39,948 nt of DNA from Flavobacteriaceae bacterium. Lineage in GTDB: Bacteria > Bacteroidota > Bacteroidia > Flavobacteriales > Flavobacteriaceae. The translations under genes were made by a program, and so were the position numbers. Location: contig PANU01000032.1 of assembly GCA_002707745.1 (NCBI GenBank), positions 1 through 39,948 of the forward strand, written 5' to 3'. Below are positions 1 to 7,126 of this stretch, in pieces; positions within the stretch are counted from its first letter, which is position 1; the number at the start of each line of letters is the position of its first letter. The notes beneath the pieces are model-generated. The model saw nothing but the letters and a program-made list of their open reading frames with translations, was not told where the DNA came from and made no database searches.

Positions 1-1
1 C

Positions 2-1147
2 CAGCATAACTTAATTCAAACCATCTCACGTGTAAACCGAAAATTTAAAGGAAAGAACAAAGGGCTGGTGGTTGATTATATAGGGATAAAAAAGCAAATG
101 AATCTTGCATTGGCCGATTATAACAATGCAGATAGAAGCAACTTTGAGGATATTGCCGAATCGTTAATAGTGGTAAGAAACCATTTAGACCTGTTGGCCA
201 AAATTTTTTTCAAATTCGATAGTACGAAATATTTTAAGGGTACGTCCTTACAACAATTAAATACCTTAAACCTTGCTGCCGAGTATGCAATGCTTACAAA
301 GGACAAGGAAACTCGTTTTATGGGTTTGGTAAAACGTTTAAAGGCGGCTTATGATATATGTTCCGGCAGTGAGAAACTTACTGAAAAAGAAAAAGATTAT
401 ACACACTTTTATTTAGCAGTTCGTTCTATCGTATTCAAATTAACCAAAGGCGACGCACCGGATACCGCACAAATGAATGCTAAGGTGCGGGAAATGATCA
501 AGAATGCTCTGGAAAGTGAAGGAGTACAAGAAATATTCAAATTGGGGGATGAAGCTGAAAGCGCTCAGGATATTTTTGATGAAGATTATTTAGAAAAAAT
601 CAATAAAATTAAATTACCTAACACTAAGATTAAACTGTTGCAGCAATTACTGGCAAAGGTAATTGGTGAAATGAAAAAAGTAAACAAAGTAAAAGGGATT
701 GATTTTTCTAAAAAGATGGAGACTTTAGTACAGCGGTATAATGAGCGTAAGGAAGACGATGTGTTACGTAGCGAAGTGTATCAGGAAATGGCAGATCAGT
801 TAACAGATTTAATTTGGGAAGCACATAAAGAGTTTTCAGCTGGAGATGACTTAGGAATTGATTTTGAAGAAAAAGCTTTTTATGATATTCTAAAGGAGCT
901 TTGTAAAAAATACGATTTTAAATATCCTGAAGATAAACTAATAAAATTATCCAAAGCCGTAAAAGGTTTAGTTGATGAACAAGCAAAATTTCCGGACTGG
1001 AATAAACGTGCAGATATCAAAGCAGCCCTAAAAGTAGGGTTAATCTTATTGCTGGACGAACACGGCTACCCTCCCGTAGAACGTGATGAAGTGTATGAAG
1101 ATATTTTTGAGCAAGCGGAGAACTTTAAAAAGAATAGAAAGAGTTAA
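2..1147 (+). CDS. hsdR: Type I restriction enzyme R subunit (HsdR), C-terminal part
   Basis: This is the 3' part of the ATP-dependent translocase/endonuclease subunit of a type I restriction-modification system; the 5' part lies outside the window. The open frame runs in from base 2, and the first codons read QHNLIQTISRVNRKF, the helicase motif VI region (QxxSRxNR) of the HsdR SF2 motor. So a GTG at base 68 is not the true start. The remaining 350 or so residues are charged and helical, as in the HsdR C-terminal domain (DUF3387 type) that contacts the methylase core, and they end with a typical acidic/lysine-rich tail. A decayed hsdS end follows, so the intact specificity gene, if any, must be upstream. 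The family call is strong; whether the enzyme is active cannot be judged from this part. Confidence 0.9.
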   Translation, partial: QHNLIQTISRVNRKFKGKNKGLVVDYIGIKKQMNLALADYNNADRSNFEDIAESLIVVRNHLDLLAKIFFKFDSTKYFKGTSLQQLNTLNLAAEYAMLTKDKETRFMGLVKRLKAAYDICSGSEKLTEKEKDYTHFYLAVRSIVFKLTKGDAPDTAQMNAKVREMIKNALESEGVQEIFKLGDEAESAQDIFDEDYLEKINKIKLPNTKIKLLQQLLAKVIGEMKKVNKVKGIDFSKKMETLVQRYNERKEDDVLRSEVYQEMADQLTDLIWEAHKEFSAGDDLGIDFEEKAFYDILKELCKKYDFKYPEDKLIKLSKAVKGLVDEQAKFPDWNKRADIKAALKVGLILLLDEHGYPPVERDEVYEDIFEQAENFKKNRKS

Positions 1148-1199
1148 TCTACATTTATTCAAGATTTAAAATTTCACTTAACTAAAAACCGTCGTCCAA

Positions 1200-1313
1200 A
1201 AAGCAAATGTATTAATGGGTGTATACGATGCTTTAGAGAAAGAAATTAAACAAAGCCAAGAAGACAGCGAGCGGTTAATGTAGCGTTGTTTAAGGGAGGT
1301 TGTTGAGGAGTGA
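1200..1313 (+). pseudogene. Remnant of hsdS 3' end (type I specificity subunit)
   Basis: In the frame of base 1200 the translation reads ANVLMGVYDALEKEIKQSQ, then EDSERLM, a TAG stop at 1281-1283, then RCLREVVEE and a TGA at 1311. This matches the usual C-terminal helix of Bacteroidota HsdS proteins (LMALCDxLEKxIxxSQxxxExLMxxVLxE), interrupted by one nonsense codon and with no upstream target-recognition domain. It sits about 50 bases after the hsdR stop. I infer a deletion or recombination that left only the last 35 or so codons of a specificity gene. Confidence 0.68.
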
Positions 1314-1397
1314 TGAATAAATTTAGTAAGTAAAAAATAATTAGTTTAATTCTTAAGTGTAGTTCATCGATTATTTAGTTAAATTTATTCAAAAATA

Positions 1398-1409
1398 AAC
1401 CTATAGGTT
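1398..1409. promoter_or_regulatory. 12-bp perfect palindrome, candidate operator of the TAC operon
   Basis: The sequence AACCTATAGGTT is a perfect inverted repeat ending six bases before the ATG of the first gene of the toxin-antitoxin-chaperone operon. Type II antitoxins with an HTH domain usually bind palindromes overlapping their own promoter, so this is a reasonable autorepression site. Binding is inferred from position and symmetry only. Confidence 0.4.
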
Positions 1410-1415
1410 GTTTTT

Positions 1416-1985
1416 ATGGAAATATTCCGTACTTTTGACAAACAATATCAGGGCGTGTACTTATCATGCTTTGTGAACTGTCCTTTTTACAAAACACCCA
1501 CAGAGTATGAAACAGAACTGGATAAAATACAGGATCAACTTCAAGACCCCCTGTATGTGCGCAATTTTATCAAATCGAACCAATCAGGTTGGAAAAAAGG
1601 TGATTACAAAAACAAGCCCCTCACATTTTTAGCAATACAAGTTCTCGAAGAAGCTGGAGATCTTTTTGATACGCTTGCTATATTGACAGAAGATTCACAA
1701 AATGGTGATTGCTTTGAACTTCTGTTTGACAATTTTAAAGAATTATCCCAATATGAAAGACTTGACGATCCTGGAAGACGGAAAATGTACACCTACGATC
1801 ATGGGTCTTTATTACGCTTATACGGTATACGATTAGGTAATAATGCCATCATCATTACAGGAGTTGGCATTAAATTAGTAGGCCCTATGAAAGATAGTAC
1901 CGCTTTACAATTAGAACTAGATAAAATGAACTATCTAAAAAATTGGCTACAAGAACATAATATAACAGACTGCACAGAATTCTAA
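1416..1985 (+). CDS. Putative toxin of a toxin-antitoxin-chaperone (TAC) operon
   Basis: A 189-residue soluble protein with no signal peptide, one base upstream of an HTH gene. The last third (about residues 130-180) reads SLLRLYGIRLGNNAIIITG, then GIK and a helix-rich end. This resembles the strand-strand-GxxK-helix layout of RelE/HigB mRNA-interferase toxins (usually about 90-120 residues). The N-terminal 120 residues are not recognised and make the protein clearly longer than classical HigB. Gene order toxin-antitoxin-SecB-like chaperone is that of the mycobacterial HigB1-HigA1-Rv1957 module, which supports a toxin role; that role is inference from context and weak fold similarity. It could also be an uncharacterised partner of the HTH protein. 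Confidence 0.6.
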   Translation: MEIFRTFDKQYQGVYLSCFVNCPFYKTPTEYETELDKIQDQLQDPLYVRNFIKSNQSGWKKGDYKNKPLTFLAIQVLEEAGDLFDTLAILTEDSQNGDCFELLFDNFKELSQYERLDDPGRRKMYTYDHGSLLRLYGIRLGNNAIIITGVGIKLVGPMKDSTALQLELDKMNYLKNWLQEHNITDCTEF

Positions 1986-1986
1986 T

Positions 1987-2454
1987 ATGAGCAATAACTT
2001 AAATAATATCGCTACTAAAACAGCAAAAAGCTGGAAAGTAAGAGCAAAAGATGACCGTATTAACAGACGTAATATTTCGAGAGCGCAACGTTTTGCGCTA
2101 TCGTTATTGGAATATATGGATACGCATAATCTAAAGCAAGTAGATCTGGCACATAAGATGAATGTAAAGCCGCAACAAGTAAGTAAAATTCTACGCGCTA
2201 AGGAAAACCTAACTTTTGAAACCATTGATAAAATTGAAGTTGCACTTGGGGTTCACATCCCAGCGCCAACCATTCAGGAGAAGGGGAATAGACTTTCTAA
2301 AAGTGTGGGTTCTACAATGCAAATAGTACATAGACGACACAATAAAAACGTGGAAATAGATGCAAGTACTGCCGAGGTAACAAAAACTAACGCTGTGCTG
2401 GATCTCACCCTTGAAAAGATGAATGAATATCAAAATATAATAGGACAAAATTAA
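1987..2454 (+). CDS. XRE/HigA-type HTH antitoxin with C-terminal extension
   Basis: A 155-residue protein with an XRE-family helix-turn-helix at about residues 36-91: the stretch NLKQVDLAHKMNVKPQQVSK has the typical turn and recognition helix, followed by the LTFETIDKIEVALGV helix. The N-terminal 35 residues are basic. The tail of about 60 residues (92-155) is polar and low in predicted structure. In TAC systems the antitoxin carries a C-terminal chaperone-addiction (ChAD) segment bound by the SecB-like partner, and this tail is the obvious candidate. It starts one base after the toxin stop and ends six bases before the chaperone gene, so the three are probably one transcript. It probably represses the operon. 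Confidence 0.78.
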   Translation: MSNNLNNIATKTAKSWKVRAKDDRINRRNISRAQRFALSLLEYMDTHNLKQVDLAHKMNVKPQQVSKILRAKENLTFETIDKIEVALGVHIPAPTIQEKGNRLSKSVGSTMQIVHRRHNKNVEIDASTAEVTKTNAVLDLTLEKMNEYQNIIGQN

Positions 2455-2460
2455 AAGAGG

Positions 2461-2895
2461 ATGACTTACAACAAGTTAGGTTTTGCACTTATAGGGCTTC
2501 GTACCATATCCTTTGCTATTATTGAAGCAGCACACAAAAAAACAGGAGCTGTAAATTTAGCTTCTGGCCTGAGGTTTGGTGTCGATATTGATGAGCACAC
2601 AGTAAGTTGCAAGGTAAAGTTTGCTTTTGAAAAGAAGAAAGATCAGCCATTTCTATTATTGGAAGTACAAGGTTTATTTGAAATTGAAAAAGAAGATTTT
2701 ATACAAAAAATAAAACAACCAGATAATTCTTATTTGGTGTCAAAAGAGCTTGCTACTCATTTTGCTGTACTCACAATTGGAGCAGCTCGAGGAATTCTTC
2801 ACGCAAAAACAGAGGGCACTACCTTTAACGAATACTTACTTCCTACTATCGATGTAAAACAGATGATTGAAGAAGATGTGGTGTTTGCATTTTAA
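2461..2895 (+). CDS. SecB-like chaperone of the TAC operon
   Basis: A 144-residue protein that fits the SecB fold. Alternating strands at about residues 38-76 (FGVDIDEHTVSCKVKFAF, then FLLLEVQGLFEIE) are followed by a helix around ATHFAVLTIGAARGILHAKT and a short segment TFNEYLLPTIDVKQM. Export SecB has the same order: its EVQxxGIF strand, LFPYARexI helix and FPxLxLxPvNF end. In TAC modules (mycobacterial Rv1957) a SecB-like chaperone folds and protects the antitoxin, and free toxin appears when the chaperone is busy. Its place as third gene, six bases after the HTH gene, agrees with that. No other secB is visible, so a role in export cannot be excluded. The call rests on motif order, not on a search. 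Confidence 0.7.
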   Translation: MTYNKLGFALIGLRTISFAIIEAAHKKTGAVNLASGLRFGVDIDEHTVSCKVKFAFEKKKDQPFLLLEVQGLFEIEKEDFIQKIKQPDNSYLVSKELATHFAVLTIGAARGILHAKTEGTTFNEYLLPTIDVKQMIEEDVVFAF

Positions 2896-3158
2896 TTTTT
2901 AAAATGCACCCTTTCAAATTCTAGGTTCAACATATAGATGGAACTAAAAACAACTGATTTTAAACTATTTAAGACATAATAGCTAACTCCACTATCTTCC
3001 TGAAAAAACCCTCCTCAAAATAAACGCATCTCGCTCACCCCAGCTTCGCAAATTTACTTTAGGTTGCAGAGTTAATATTATATTAATTGAAAAAAATACA
3101 ACCCGCACTTTTAAGTATTCCTTAGCTTTCTTTTATGTAAGGATTTGTAACTTTAGGT

Positions 3159-3605
3159 ATGCTAACCACACTTTTCCTTGCCTGGGTTGTTGCCACCTCC
3201 TGCATGACGGGGTTTAGTTATTTGTTTTCCACCCTGTTGAATGAAAATTTTAAGGAACCTGTCTTACTAACCGACCTTCTAGGTAAGGTTTTTAATGTCG
3301 AGCTTCCCATATGGGTAGGTTGGGTTGTACATTACCTGACTGGAATCTTATTCTTACTATTAGTAATGGCAGCGTATTCATTTACAAATGTTTCCATCTC
3401 TGTACAGTGGGGAATTATTTTTGGATGTATTTTGGGAGGCATTGGGATATTTATGTGGAAAGCACTTTACAAACTAGCCAATACCGATCCACCCACCCAT
3501 ACCCGTTTGTTTCATCTGCAACTTATTATTGCACATATTTTTTTCGGAATGGCGGCGATAGGTGTGGAACGATTCTGGGATGCCTATTTAAAAATGTGGT
3601 TGTAA
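3159..3605 (+). CDS. Small integral membrane protein, unknown function
   Basis: A 148-residue protein with four likely membrane helices, at about residues 3-25, 50-72, 80-98 and 118-138. The loop between the third and fourth carries a short polar stretch with DPPTHTR. I do not recognise the family. The gene stands alone on the plus strand and converges on another membrane-protein gene with only three bases between the stop codons. Coding is supported by the long clean frame and the hydrophobic pattern; a plus-strand ORF overlapping it in another frame lacks such a pattern. Confidence 0.7.
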   Translation: MLTTLFLAWVVATSCMTGFSYLFSTLLNENFKEPVLLTDLLGKVFNVELPIWVGWVVHYLTGILFLLLVMAAYSFTNVSISVQWGIIFGCILGGIGIFMWKALYKLANTDPPTHTRLFHLQLIIAHIFFGMAAIGVERFWDAYLKMWL

Positions 3606-3608
3606 AAA

Positions 3609-4181
3609 CTAATCGGTATCTGATTCTTTTTCTTCTTCCTCTATTTCCTCATCTGAAATCAAGTAGTGATCTTTCCCTAATCCCACAATATTAATGATAT
3701 TGGTGACCGTGGTGTAGAGCATCAATATTACCGTGATCATCATCCCACTAAGAATGGAAGAGGAGATCAAAGTGGCCCAATAAATGGCATCAAACCAGGT
3801 AGTAGGCACATTTTCAGCTTCGGTTATAGGAATATTGAATAGCTGAAACAGGATCAAAGCTCCTACGAACAGAAATGTATCAAACGAAGCTATATTAAGT
3901 ACTTGTTTATAATGAGCCTTCTTTAATTTATTTTCAGTTCCCGTACTAATCCCCAATAATGTGAGTAAGAGCGCCAAAATAGTAGCCGACGCCAGGACAA
4001 TTGTGTTACAGAGCATATTGAGTCCGGGCAGAGAACTGGAAATTAGTTTTTTTGCCTCATAGCCCGAGACACTACCCAGGAGAAATACAGCCAATCCTAA
4101 GAACAAAGTAGCTACCGTCCCTCCATAAAAAGCTTTTTTATTCTTACGTACAAAATCAAAAATTTTAGTTTGTGCAGCCAT
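3609..4181 (-). CDS. Integral membrane protein, last gene of the YqcI/DUF1989 operon
   Basis: A 190-residue protein with four likely membrane segments, at about residues 18-38, 53-77, 98-116 and 130-158. The C-terminal tail is strongly acidic (EEIEEEEKESDTD). I do not recognise a named family. It begins 13 bases after the stop of the DUF1989 gene, so it is probably co-transcribed with the genes at 4195-6891, though a functional tie is only inferred. The N-terminus (MAAQTKIFDFVRKNKK) is basic, suggesting it is cytoplasmic. Confidence 0.7.
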   Translation of the reverse strand: MAAQTKIFDFVRKNKKAFYGGTVATLFLGLAVFLLGSVSGYEAKKLISSSLPGLNMLCNTIVLASATILALLLTLLGISTGTENKLKKAHYKQVLNIASFDTFLFVGALILFQLFNIPITEAENVPTTWFDAIYWATLISSSILSGMMITVILMLYTTVTNIINIVGLGKDHYLISDEEIEEEEKESDTD

Positions 4182-4194
4182 ATCTTTCGTTCTT

Positions 4195-4773
4195 TTACAT
4201 TATTTTATACGCTATGGGTTTAAAAGTGCCACCATTGCTATCTTCTGCCGAACAGGCTGTAAGCCCTACCAAAAGATCCATTTCGGCACGGATGGTCAGG
4301 TAATCCCCCGCTTTTGAAGTGGGTGGTAATACCGACAGGTTTCCGTCGCTATCATACTGAACATTCATAAACACATTAAAGGCAGTAGGAATGTCATCAG
4401 GTTCAATACCAAAAGGTGCCAGCGCCGTTTCCAGGTTCTCTTTACAACTTGGATGGTAGCCTTTATGATCGTACATGATTTCAAAGGTTTGTTTACAACA
4501 GGGCGCAAGTAAAAAATCATTTCGCCCGTTGGTATCTTCCTCTATAGCTGCCAACTTGTTACTTCTGTTACTCCACAAAAAATTAGTAGTGGTTATCTGT
4601 ATACATTCCTCAAAATCTAACGTCTTGCCAGAAGAAATGCGTTCTCTCATATCTTCTGCATTAAATAAAACCATATCGCTCACCTGTTGTCCCTCGACAT
4701 CGATTATTTTTAACTTTTGCCCTTTTTTTAAATAAAATGCAGTGCCCGTTTGGGGTTCAATAATATTACTCAT
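4195..4773 (-). CDS. DUF1989 / urea carboxylase-associated family protein
   Basis: A 192-residue cytosolic protein of the DUF1989 family. Visible hallmarks are GTAFYLKKGQKLKIIDVEGQ near the start, the QQVSDMVLFNA segment, the Cys pair in LLAPCC (about residues 90-94), the HPSCKENLETAL stretch and the late PPTSKAGDYLTIRAEMDLLVG segment. Relatives UAAP1/UAAP2 (CgdA/CgdB) act as a carboxyguanidine deiminase in guanidine use. Single-gene members such as this one are mostly uncharacterised, so that reaction should not be assumed. It overlaps the upstream PaiB-like gene by eight bases, implying translational coupling. Next to a YqcI/YcgG enzyme, a substrate with a guanidino or amidine group is a plausible guess. 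Confidence 0.85.
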   Translation of the reverse strand: MSNIIEPQTGTAFYLKKGQKLKIIDVEGQQVSDMVLFNAEDMRERISSGKTLDFEECIQITTTNFLWSNRSNKLAAIEEDTNGRNDFLLAPCCKQTFEIMYDHKGYHPSCKENLETALAPFGIEPDDIPTAFNVFMNVQYDSDGNLSVLPPTSKAGDYLTIRAEMDLLVGLTACSAEDSNGGTFKPIAYKIM

Positions 4774-5377
4774 GTTCTTTTTTTATATTTTTTACCACCA
4801 GATCATCCATAGCGTTTTTGCTGGTACTTAATTTACGGCAGATATTGCTTACGTTTTCACCATCAAAATCTTGGTGGTACTTGGCTATCGCCTGTATTTT
4901 TGTAGGCTGCGCAGTAAATCCGGTAATTCTGGGAAAATGCTCTTGAATAAGCTTCTGTGGTATGTCGTGATAATATTTCGGTTTTTCTTGATCTTTTTCA
5001 AAAAAATAAACCAATTCCTGTAATGATGTTTCGAGTTGGGCTGCGGTCTGTTTGTAAATTTTCGCATTGATATGCACCGCTGCATAATCCCATGTGCTTA
5101 TATCCTCATGGGTATACCAGGATGAAGAGATATAAGCGTGCGGACCCTGAAAAACAAAAAGGGCTTCTGTGCCGTCCTGGATATGTTGGTATTGCGGATT
5201 GCTATTTGCGATATGCGCATACAGGTAGAAATCTTCTGGCCCGCCCTTGGTAAGTACCGGAATATGTGTAGCCAGCAAAGATTCACCCTGAAGCACCATG
5301 GTAGCAAAAGGGTATTGCTGAAGGAAACCGTAACGATATTTCTTATCCTGTTTACTATAATGTTCCGGGCAATACAT
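4766..5377 (-). CDS. PaiB-like FMN-binding split-barrel protein
   Basis: A 203-residue protein of the PaiB / 'FMN-binding negative transcriptional regulator' family. It begins MYCPEHYS, the usual start, continues with the barrel strands around FATMVLQGESLLATHIPVL and LYAHIANSNPQ, and has the family signature AYISSSWY followed by STWDYAAVH at about residues 83-103. Despite the historic name, most members have no DNA-binding domain, and the fold is that of pyridoxamine-oxidase-like flavoproteins. A redox or scavenging role is as likely as regulation. It lies four bases after the YqcI/YcgG stop and overlaps the DUF1989 gene, so the three form a tight block. Confidence 0.88.
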   Translation of the reverse strand: MYCPEHYSKQDKKYRYGFLQQYPFATMVLQGESLLATHIPVLTKGGPEDFYLYAHIANSNPQYQHIQDGTEALFVFQGPHAYISSSWYTHEDISTWDYAAVHINAKIYKQTAAQLETSLQELVYFFEKDQEKPKYYHDIPQKLIQEHFPRITGFTAQPTKIQAIAKYHQDFDGENVSNICRKLSTSKNAMDDLVVKNIKKEHE

Positions 5378-5381
5378 AGAA

Positions 5382-6041
5382 TTATTTTTTAGTTAAATAT
5401 GGACATTTCCAATCATCTCCCACGGCTCTCCCACTGTATTGTCTGGCTTCGCTGTTCTCACCAAAATCTTCCAACATGGGATTAACAGATCCCTGATATG
5501 CCTTATCCCTTTTACGTATCAAATCACGAACCCTTCCATACCGTCCAGAGCTTCGTAACAATTCAAATTGACTATGTAAGTTAAACACGATCATCGGAAA
5601 AGGAGATGATCTTGCCCAGCGGGAAGAATTTGGATGCATCCCAACGATATAGAACGAGGTGCCGAACAAACTAAAACTAAAGTTAGGTGATGCAGGGTCT
5701 GAATTTGTGGTCTTGTCCCAGGCATGGGTATCCATACTGTGTAATGTATATAGTAGTTTCCAAAGTGAATTTTCAAATGCTGTCTCAGTTTCAAAATGAG
5801 AATCATCAAAGACAGCAATAAACGTTTGAAATTTCATAGAATCCTGCTCTACTTCATCCACATACATCTCTAAATGCTTCATCAAGGTATTTGGACAAAA
5901 ATTATCCATATTTCCATACGATTGAATGATTACGTTGTCATCGGCAATGACACTCTGCGCCATAACACACGGGTGGTCATCCAATACAAATTCACGTACC
6001 AACTCTTCCATATCTTCTTTAACTTCAACAGTAGCTTTCAT
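5382..6041 (-). CDS. YqcI/YcgG family haem-dependent oxygenase (GntA-like)
   Basis: A 219-residue protein of the YqcI/YcgG family. Diagnostic segments are DDHPCVMAQS (about 21-30), the IVGMHPNSSRWAR stretch followed by MIVFNLHSQFELLR (about 132-162), and NPMLEDFGENSEARQYSGR towards the end, with a final WKCPYLTKK. Characterised relatives are haem-dependent N-hydroxylases of guanidino compounds (GntA in guanitoxin synthesis, diheme arginine hydroxylases in phosphonate pathways). N-hydroxylation of a guanidine or amine is therefore the best guess, but the substrate is not known. Its ATG overlaps the stop of the SemiSWEET gene (ATGA), so the two are translationally coupled. The family call is firm; the reaction is inference. 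Confidence 0.85.
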   Translation of the reverse strand: MKATVEVKEDMEELVREFVLDDHPCVMAQSVIADDNVIIQSYGNMDNFCPNTLMKHLEMYVDEVEQDSMKFQTFIAVFDDSHFETETAFENSLWKLLYTLHSMDTHAWDKTTNSDPASPNFSFSLFGTSFYIVGMHPNSSRWARSSPFPMIVFNLHSQFELLRSSGRYGRVRDLIRKRDKAYQGSVNPMLEDFGENSEARQYSGRAVGDDWKCPYLTKK

Positions 6042-6301
6042 TTTTTCAATTTATTTTTAATATAAATTCCCAACATGGTTGCATTCAACATGAACGAAAT
6101 TCCATTGGTAACCATGATAGGCCAATCTGTTTTTAAAATTCCATAGACAGTCCAGAGTCCGACCCCCAATAGTAAAATGCTAAAAAATACCGGACTTATA
6201 TCATCAACTTTATTCGTCTTAATCGCTTTGTAAATCTGGGGAATAACGGCAACGGTCGTAAAAATTCCTGCCAGTATTCCTATTATTTCAGTCGTACCCA
6301 T
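6038..6301 (-). CDS. SemiSWEET family sugar transporter
   Basis: An 87-residue membrane protein with three helices and the PQ-loop signature TVAVIPQIYKAIKTNKVDDIS near the start. This is the size and pattern of bacterial SemiSWEETs, which work as homodimers and carry sugars down their gradient. The ATG at 6301 is preferred over an upstream one because it gives the family length and the usual N-terminus (MGTTEIIGILAG). The stop overlaps the start of the YqcI/YcgG gene. The substrate is unknown; in this operon it may carry a small non-sugar solute. Confidence 0.88.
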   Translation of the reverse strand: MGTTEIIGILAGIFTTVAVIPQIYKAIKTNKVDDISPVFFSILLLGVGLWTVYGILKTDWPIMVTNGISFMLNATMLGIYIKNKLKK

Positions 6302-6366
6302 ATATTCTTTTTTCGCACACAAAAACAGCAGCAAGCATAGTAACAATACTCACTATGGGTTCTGCA

Positions 6367-6891
6367 TCAGCTTCTATTTACATCTTTTAATAACCAAGGC
6401 TCCAAATGCTGTGATTGATCGCTGCTGTGCAATACGACAACATCTCCCGTGGTTTCAAAAACTACAGCCCGCACTTGCGATAAATCAAGCACATTGGCCT
6501 CCCTGAGTTTTGAACGAAGATCACCTTTGGTTACCCGGGCCTTTAAAAGGTTATCTTCTAATATAGTTGGTCCATCCATTAGTAGGAGCGGCTCGTTGTC
6601 TATAGCTCTTTGGAAGGGTTTCCATTTACGTAAGAGTGCCGCTGAAAGCTGATACAGGTAAACCACAAATAAACCTGTGATCCCTTCGAGAAGGGAAACC
6701 GATTCTGATAAAATTGTAGTAGCTATAAGGGAACCAACGGCAACGGTCATCGCAAAATCGAAACTCGACATTTTGGAAAAACTACGTTTTCCGAAAATTC
6801 GGGTAAAGAGGATCACGGCGATATACGTTACGAGTGTGGTAATAGAAATCGCAAGCAGCGACTCCAGATCGGTGGTGAACCATTTTTCCAT
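6367..6891 (-). CDS. DUF421 (YetF-like) membrane protein
   Basis: A 174-residue protein with two or three N-terminal membrane helices (about residues 12-30, 43-60 and 65-85), then a cytosolic domain. The junction carries the DUF421 hallmark RIFGKRSFSKMSSFDF, followed later by PLLLMDGPTILEDNLLKARV and a C-terminal VRAVVFETTGDVVVL segment. The family is widespread and of uncertain function (YetF and YdfR are Bacillus members). It is probably the first gene of the minus-strand run down to 3609, with a 65-base gap to the SemiSWEET gene. A broken copy of its 5' end lies at 9031-9258. Confidence 0.88.
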   Translation of the reverse strand: MEKWFTTDLESLLAISITTLVTYIAVILFTRIFGKRSFSKMSSFDFAMTVAVGSLIATTILSESVSLLEGITGLFVVYLYQLSAALLRKWKPFQRAIDNEPLLLMDGPTILEDNLLKARVTKGDLRSKLREANVLDLSQVRAVVFETTGDVVVLHSSDQSQHLEPWLLKDVNRS

Positions 6892-7126
6892 AAGTAAATT
6901 ATTGGTTGAACATCACCCTATTGGTTAGATGCTAATTAGTTTGTATCCTACAAATTACTATGAAAACTAAATTCTCAAAAACACATTAGCATTTTTTAAC
7001 CTGAATTGTTAAGTTTATATAAAAGGAAAAAAGCTTAAAATGTACCAGGACCTATTTAAAGTGAAACATACAAATCTATAGCCATCCTAAATTTTCAGGT
7101 TTTTCAAAGACAGAGAAATCTTTTTT

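Noticed and set aside
3311-3694. Plus-strand ORF overlapping the membrane protein at 3159-3605
   Set aside because: It overlaps in another frame, lacks hydrophobic periodicity and runs into the opposite-strand gene.
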